In this document: positions 61,157-64,000 of the stretch, piece by piece
Layout: every line of letters begins with the position of its first letter
How positions within the stretch are numbered: position 1 is the first letter of the stretch
Origin: Paenibacillus endoradicis
GTDB taxonomy: Bacteria; Bacillota; Bacilli; Paenibacillales; Paenibacillaceae
Assembly: GCF_024721975.1 (NCBI RefSeq)
Contig: NZ_JANQBB010000002.1
Coordinates: 558,001 to 622,000, forward strand
DNA: 64,000 bases
Direction: 5' to 3'
Program-made: the position numbers and the translations under genes
The notes under the pieces: generated by a model
What the model was told of the DNA's origin: nothing
The model's database searches: none
Seen by the model: the letters and a program-made list of their open reading frames with translations, nothing else

Positions 61157-63031
61157 ATGATTGAAAAAATTATTAAGCCGTTTCTTAACCCTATTAAAAA
61201 GCATGTTATTATGCCGCTTAAGCGGTTAAAAAACTGGCCTAAGTTACTTGCGAAATGGATAAAACGTCAGTTCTCCAAAATATTAGGTAAAAAAGAAACT
61301 ACGAAAGAAAGTTATTTTGCTATCGGTAATTATTACATATCAAAAAAACTCGTTATCATCATTATTATCGTTATTTTAGTGCTTTATTTCTTTATTTTTA
61401 TTAAGCCTCCTAAGTTCATTAATAAATTATTTAATCGTACTCCATCCATTACATTACAAGCAGATGGTTCTGCTACAGCTTATACAGGTAAAGCAAAATT
61501 ACTTACTAGTGATAAAGTTCTCATTTACGAAGGAGAACTTGCTAATGGAGTCTATGAAGGAAAAGGTAAACTCTATTATTTAAATAAAGAGTTGCATTAT
61601 GACGGACAATTTTCAAGAGGCCAATTCCATGGTATAGGAAAGCTTTATACTGACAAAGGATTACTAGTTTATGATGGAAATTTTTCAAATGGTCAATATG
61701 ACGGTGAAGGTAAGCTATTCAATACTGATGGCAAACTTATTGAGCAAGGGGTCTTTGCATTAGGCACATTAACAGAAGGTTCTAAGTATGGTGACGATGG
61801 ATCGCTCATCTACACAGGTAGCTATGTTGATGGCATCTATGAGGGTGAAGGCACGTTATACTACCCTAATGGTGATGCATCCTATCAAGGTAACTTTAAG
61901 GCAGGAATTCCGCATGGGCAAGGAAGAAAGTATACGGAAACTAAGGCACTAGTCTATGAAGGGGAATGGTCTAACGGTATTTATGCTGGGACAGGAACGT
62001 TATATGACGCTAATAAAACTATCATCTATCAGGGACAGTTTCTGAATGGAAACTACCACGGAACAGGAAAAACATTATATGATAATGGATTTATTTCTTA
62101 TGAGGGTGGTTTCAGTAACGGTAAGCGATCCGGTCAAGGTATAGAATTTTTTGAAGAAGGCAATGTGATGTATCAAGGTGAATTTCTTTCTAATCAATAT
62201 CATGGAACCGGTACGATATTTGATGAAAAAGGAAATACGATCTATACTGGCAGCTTTATGAACAATCAATATCACGGTGCTGGTGAAAAGTATAATAGTG
62301 ATGGTTTGTTAGAATATCAAGGTAGTTTCAAATACAACAAACTTAACGGCATTGGCAAATGGTATGAAGATGGAACTCGCATAATTTACATCGGTAACTT
62401 CCAAGACAATTATCTCGATTTTAATGAATTACTTAGACTGTCATTCACTGAACGAGAAACATTACTTGGTAAGCCTGCCTCAGTGAAAACGCAGTTAGAT
62501 GAATTATCTGAAGTTGCTCCACCAGTTGAACCAATTAGTGAAGAGCAAGCTGATAACTCCCAAGCTGCGACTAAACCAATGGAAGCACTAGCTTACAATT
62601 ACAACTCTACCATTATAACTGCAGCATTGGATTCTGTATTACCGTCAGGCACTACTGAGCCTGCAACAACTGAGCAGACAGCTATTATTCAAGGGGCAGA
62701 CGTACAGTTCTTCTATCCTCAGCTAAGTTTAACTTTCGAAACTAGGCAGGCTGATGTTTCAGTCGCAGAATATCAACTACTATCTTTCACGATATCAGAA
62801 GGACATGTACTCGATCAATTCTACACGGAGCTTCTAGAACGAGTAACTGCTACACCTGATAAAGTTAAATTAGTGTCGCTCGGATTAACACGTACTTTTT
62901 CTATTGATGAGGTCACTTATAAAATTAAACTTAATCTCGATGAGAAGCCTGTCTCTGCAACTGTAGATCTCACAACACAGTCAATAGATGTATTTCCGAA
63001 ACCATCATCGAAACCTGATGAACCCAAATAA
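61157..63031 (+). CDS. membrane-anchored MORN-repeat protein
   Basis: 624 residues, ATG with GAAGGAG 9 nt upstream. A basic N-terminal segment (1-66) and a single TM helix (about 67-86, KLVIIIIIVILVLYFFIF) suggest the N-terminus in the cytosol. About 14 MORN-type repeats follow (YEGELANGVYEGKGKLYY, YQGNFKAGIPHGQGRKY) to about residue 430. A Pro/Glu/Ser linker then leads to a C-terminal globular domain (about 540-620, VQFFYPQLSLTFETRQADV). The MORN face would be outside the membrane. Likely cotranscribed with the PAAR-like gene; role unknown. Confidence 0.9.
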   Translation: MIEKIIKPFLNPIKKHVIMPLKRLKNWPKLLAKWIKRQFSKILGKKETTKESYFAIGNYYISKKLVIIIIIVILVLYFFIFIKPPKFINKLFNRTPSITLQADGSATAYTGKAKLLTSDKVLIYEGELANGVYEGKGKLYYLNKELHYDGQFSRGQFHGIGKLYTDKGLLVYDGNFSNGQYDGEGKLFNTDGKLIEQGVFALGTLTEGSKYGDDGSLIYTGSYVDGIYEGEGTLYYPNGDASYQGNFKAGIPHGQGRKYTETKALVYEGEWSNGIYAGTGTLYDANKTIIYQGQFLNGNYHGTGKTLYDNGFISYEGGFSNGKRSGQGIEFFEEGNVMYQGEFLSNQYHGTGTIFDEKGNTIYTGSFMNNQYHGAGEKYNSDGLLEYQGSFKYNKLNGIGKWYEDGTRIIYIGNFQDNYLDFNELLRLSFTERETLLGKPASVKTQLDELSEVAPPVEPISEEQADNSQAATKPMEALAYNYNSTIITAALDSVLPSGTTEPATTEQTAIIQGADVQFFYPQLSLTFETRQADVSVAEYQLLSFTISEGHVLDQFYTELLERVTATPDKVKLVSLGLTRTFSIDEVTYKIKLNLDEKPVSATVDLTTQSIDVFPKPSSKPDEPK

Positions 63032-63035
63032 TTAA

Positions 63036-63075
63036 AAGGAGCATGGAAGCGTCATATGACGCTTCCATGCTCCTT
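63036..63075 (+). terminator. terminator of the PAAR-like/MORN operon
   Basis: AAGGAGCATGGAAGCGTCA (63036-63054) pairs perfectly with TGACGCTTCCATGCTCCTT (63057-63075); 19-bp stem, TTCTT tail. It starts 5 bp after the MORN gene stop. Confidence 0.9.
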
Positions 63076-63229
63076 CTTACATTCAGCACCGCTACGTAAA
63101 CAGTGCGTTGCTCCGCTACTTTCAGCGAAAAAAGTGAATTTTCACTATACTTATACCCCATGAGTGAAAGTTTCTCCTTATGTCCTCGTACATTAAACAC
63201 CATAGTGAAAAAAACATTAATTCAATTAA

Positions 63230-63634
63230 TTAACCCTCGATTAGACCAACATATCTTATTTCCTTGCCGTCTACTTTAGCAATTAATATCGCTCCACTTT
63301 TTGTTATTGGTACATGAATTTCTGTTCCAATAGGAAGCATAGTCGCCATTCCTTGTTCAAATGTAAGATCGTTGTTATATTGTTTTTCAATAGTTAAGAC
63401 TCTATCACCAATGGTTAGTTCTGCTTGTTGTACCCATTCATTGTTACTTGCATTTTTGTAGATAACATCTTTGTATTGAAAAATATCTGCATTCGGATTT
63501 TCAGCGAGAATATCTGTTGCTGATGGATTTCCAATTGATGTTGGAGTACGCGAATGTTCGGTATTGCTTACTGTTGATTGGTTACATCCTGTAAGTATGA
63601 ATAAAGCAATAAATAGTGAAATGAATACCTTCAT
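63230..63634 (-). CDS. small lipoprotein of unknown function
   Basis: 134 residues with a signal and lipobox FILTGC (lipid-modified Cys near 17). The mature part begins with a Ser/Thr-rich linker, then NPNADIFQYKDVIYKNASNN, EWVQQAELTIGDRVLTIEKQ and MATMLPIGTEIHVP, and ends KVDGKEIRYVGLIEG. This resembles small Bacillus/Paenibacillus envelope lipoproteins with a beta fold; no enzyme motif. GGGGAATTGAGG lies upstream of the ATG. Monocistronic and convergent with the MORN gene. Confidence 0.82.
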   Translation of the reverse strand: MKVFISLFIALFILTGCNQSTVSNTEHSRTPTSIGNPSATDILAENPNADIFQYKDVIYKNASNNEWVQQAELTIGDRVLTIEKQYNNDLTFEQGMATMLPIGTEIHVPITKSGAILIAKVDGKEIRYVGLIEG

Positions 63635-63754
63635 ACCTCAATTCCCCTTTGCTCAAGTAGCTTAATCTTCGAAATTTATATTCCCTATGATCTAAATAAC
63701 GAAAACTACTCAGGTTATGTTGCAGATACTTGGAGGCTTTGACCTGTGCCAAAC

Positions 63755-63792
63755 AATAAACGAAGGCACCCAACCAGGTGCCTTCGTTTATT
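63755..63792 (-). terminator. terminator of the right-edge gene
   Basis: AATAAACGAAGGCACC (63755-63770) pairs perfectly with GGTGCCTTCGTTTATT (63777-63792), loop CAACCA. On the minus strand it ends TTTATTGTTTGGC, 22 bp after the stop. Confidence 0.92.
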
Positions 63793-63814
63793 AGACAATA
63801 TAGAATTAGCCTGG

Positions 63815-64000
63815 TTAAGGCACCGTATAACCGGTATTATTGTGACCGTTTCCGATCGTTTCGCTCAAGTCAGTGGTTTTGACGTTGTCCACCTGGACGC
63901 TCACATAAGTGCCTGGGGCTATACCCGCCAGACTGTCAACCTCTAGCGTAACTTCATTCTCATGATCAATGCCTCCCCAAGTCGCCGAGTGCAAGAAAAC
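63815..64000 (-). CDS. C-terminal end of a protein running off the right edge
   Basis: 61 codons and a TAA. The frame reads VFLHSATWGGIDHENEV, then TLEVDSLAGIAPGTYVSVQV, then NVKTTDLSETIGNGHNNTGY and a VP end. It is beta-rich and higher in GC than its neighbours, like the left-edge xylanase. This fits the last module of a secreted multidomain enzyme or surface protein, but the catalytic part is not in the window, so no function is assigned. Confidence 0.75.
   Translation of the reverse strand, partial: VFLHSATWGGIDHENEVTLEVDSLAGIAPGTYVSVQVDNVKTTDLSETIGNGHNNTGYTVP

Noticed and set aside
57739..63031. A complete contractile injection system
   Set aside because: Only the PAAR-like tip candidate is present; I see no sheath, tube, baseplate, VgrG or AAA+ gene in the window.
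62970..63203. 77-codon minus-strand frame overlapping the MORN gene end
   Set aside because: It runs through the operon's terminator and 3' coding end and has no ribosome binding site. Part of it (ENSLFSLKVAEQRTVYVAVL) may be a repeated intergenic sequence, but a protein is not supported.

Overview
The window looks like a chromosomal segment of a Gram-positive, low-to-moderate-GC Bacillota, most likely Paenibacillus or a close relative. The evidence is an S-layer-anchored chitinase with three SLH motifs, a large secreted GH10 xylanase, a YojF/BshB2 bacillithiol pair, HelD, a seven-gene Mrp antiporter operon, a Bacillus-type fad/etf set, an accessory SecA2, strong AGGAGG ribosome binding sites and frequent TTG/GTG starts. 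No species can be assigned from the sequence alone.

Layout. 1-3457: start and most of a secreted xylanase with two GH10 catalytic domains, cut by the left edge. 3458-4570: a scar of decayed genes (sulfurtransferase fragment, IS256-type transposase fragment, two-component remnants). 4570-9147: a DUF1722 protein, HelD, an SDR enzyme with a decayed MarR-like regulator in front, and a membrane protein. 9438-13040: SLH-anchored GH18 chitinase. 13712-15882: divergent TetR regulator and MATE efflux pump. 16307-20506: DUF975 membrane protein, SecA2, a frameshifted small gene and about 1 kb of decayed DNA. 20604-26970: collagen-like surface protein, mercaptopyruvate sulfurtransferase, two paralogous lipoproteins, methionine aminopeptidase and a small conserved-looking protein. 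27204-38344: fatty acid beta-oxidation cluster on the minus strand (fadF, fadN, fadA, fadE, acyl-CoA ligase, thioesterase). 38571-41185: a GyrI-like protein and etfBA on the plus strand, so acyl-CoA oxidation and its electron-transfer chain sit together. 41270: tRNA-Asp. 41598-45878: sugar ABC importer with a LacI regulator. 46197-52966: KdpD-like UspA protein divergent from mrpABCDEFG. 53280-57670: DUF2804, DUF402, BshB2, YojF and a GNAT protein, with complex intergenic repeats between them. 57739-63031: a membrane pseudo-cyclase divergent from a DUF4280 PAAR-like protein and a membrane-anchored MORN-repeat protein. 63230-64000: a lipoprotein and the C-terminus of a protein cut by the right edge.

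The most unusual signal is a family of intergenic elements at three loci (31.6-32.2 kb, 55.7-56.2 kb, 56.8-57.2 kb), with a possible relic near 35.95 kb. In two loci the tandem period is exactly 189 bp. Each unit has a 136-bp core closed by a terminal stem whose sequence differs completely between loci but stays self-complementary, with an internal mismatch at the same position (13). An internal GTAC-stem hairpin also changes by compensating pairs. This pattern fits a structured RNA or a structure-selected repeat. All copies lie just after stop codons of minus-strand genes. The second most interesting locus is the pseudo-cyclase/PAAR-like/MORN cluster, which has no recognisable injection-system body genes nearby.
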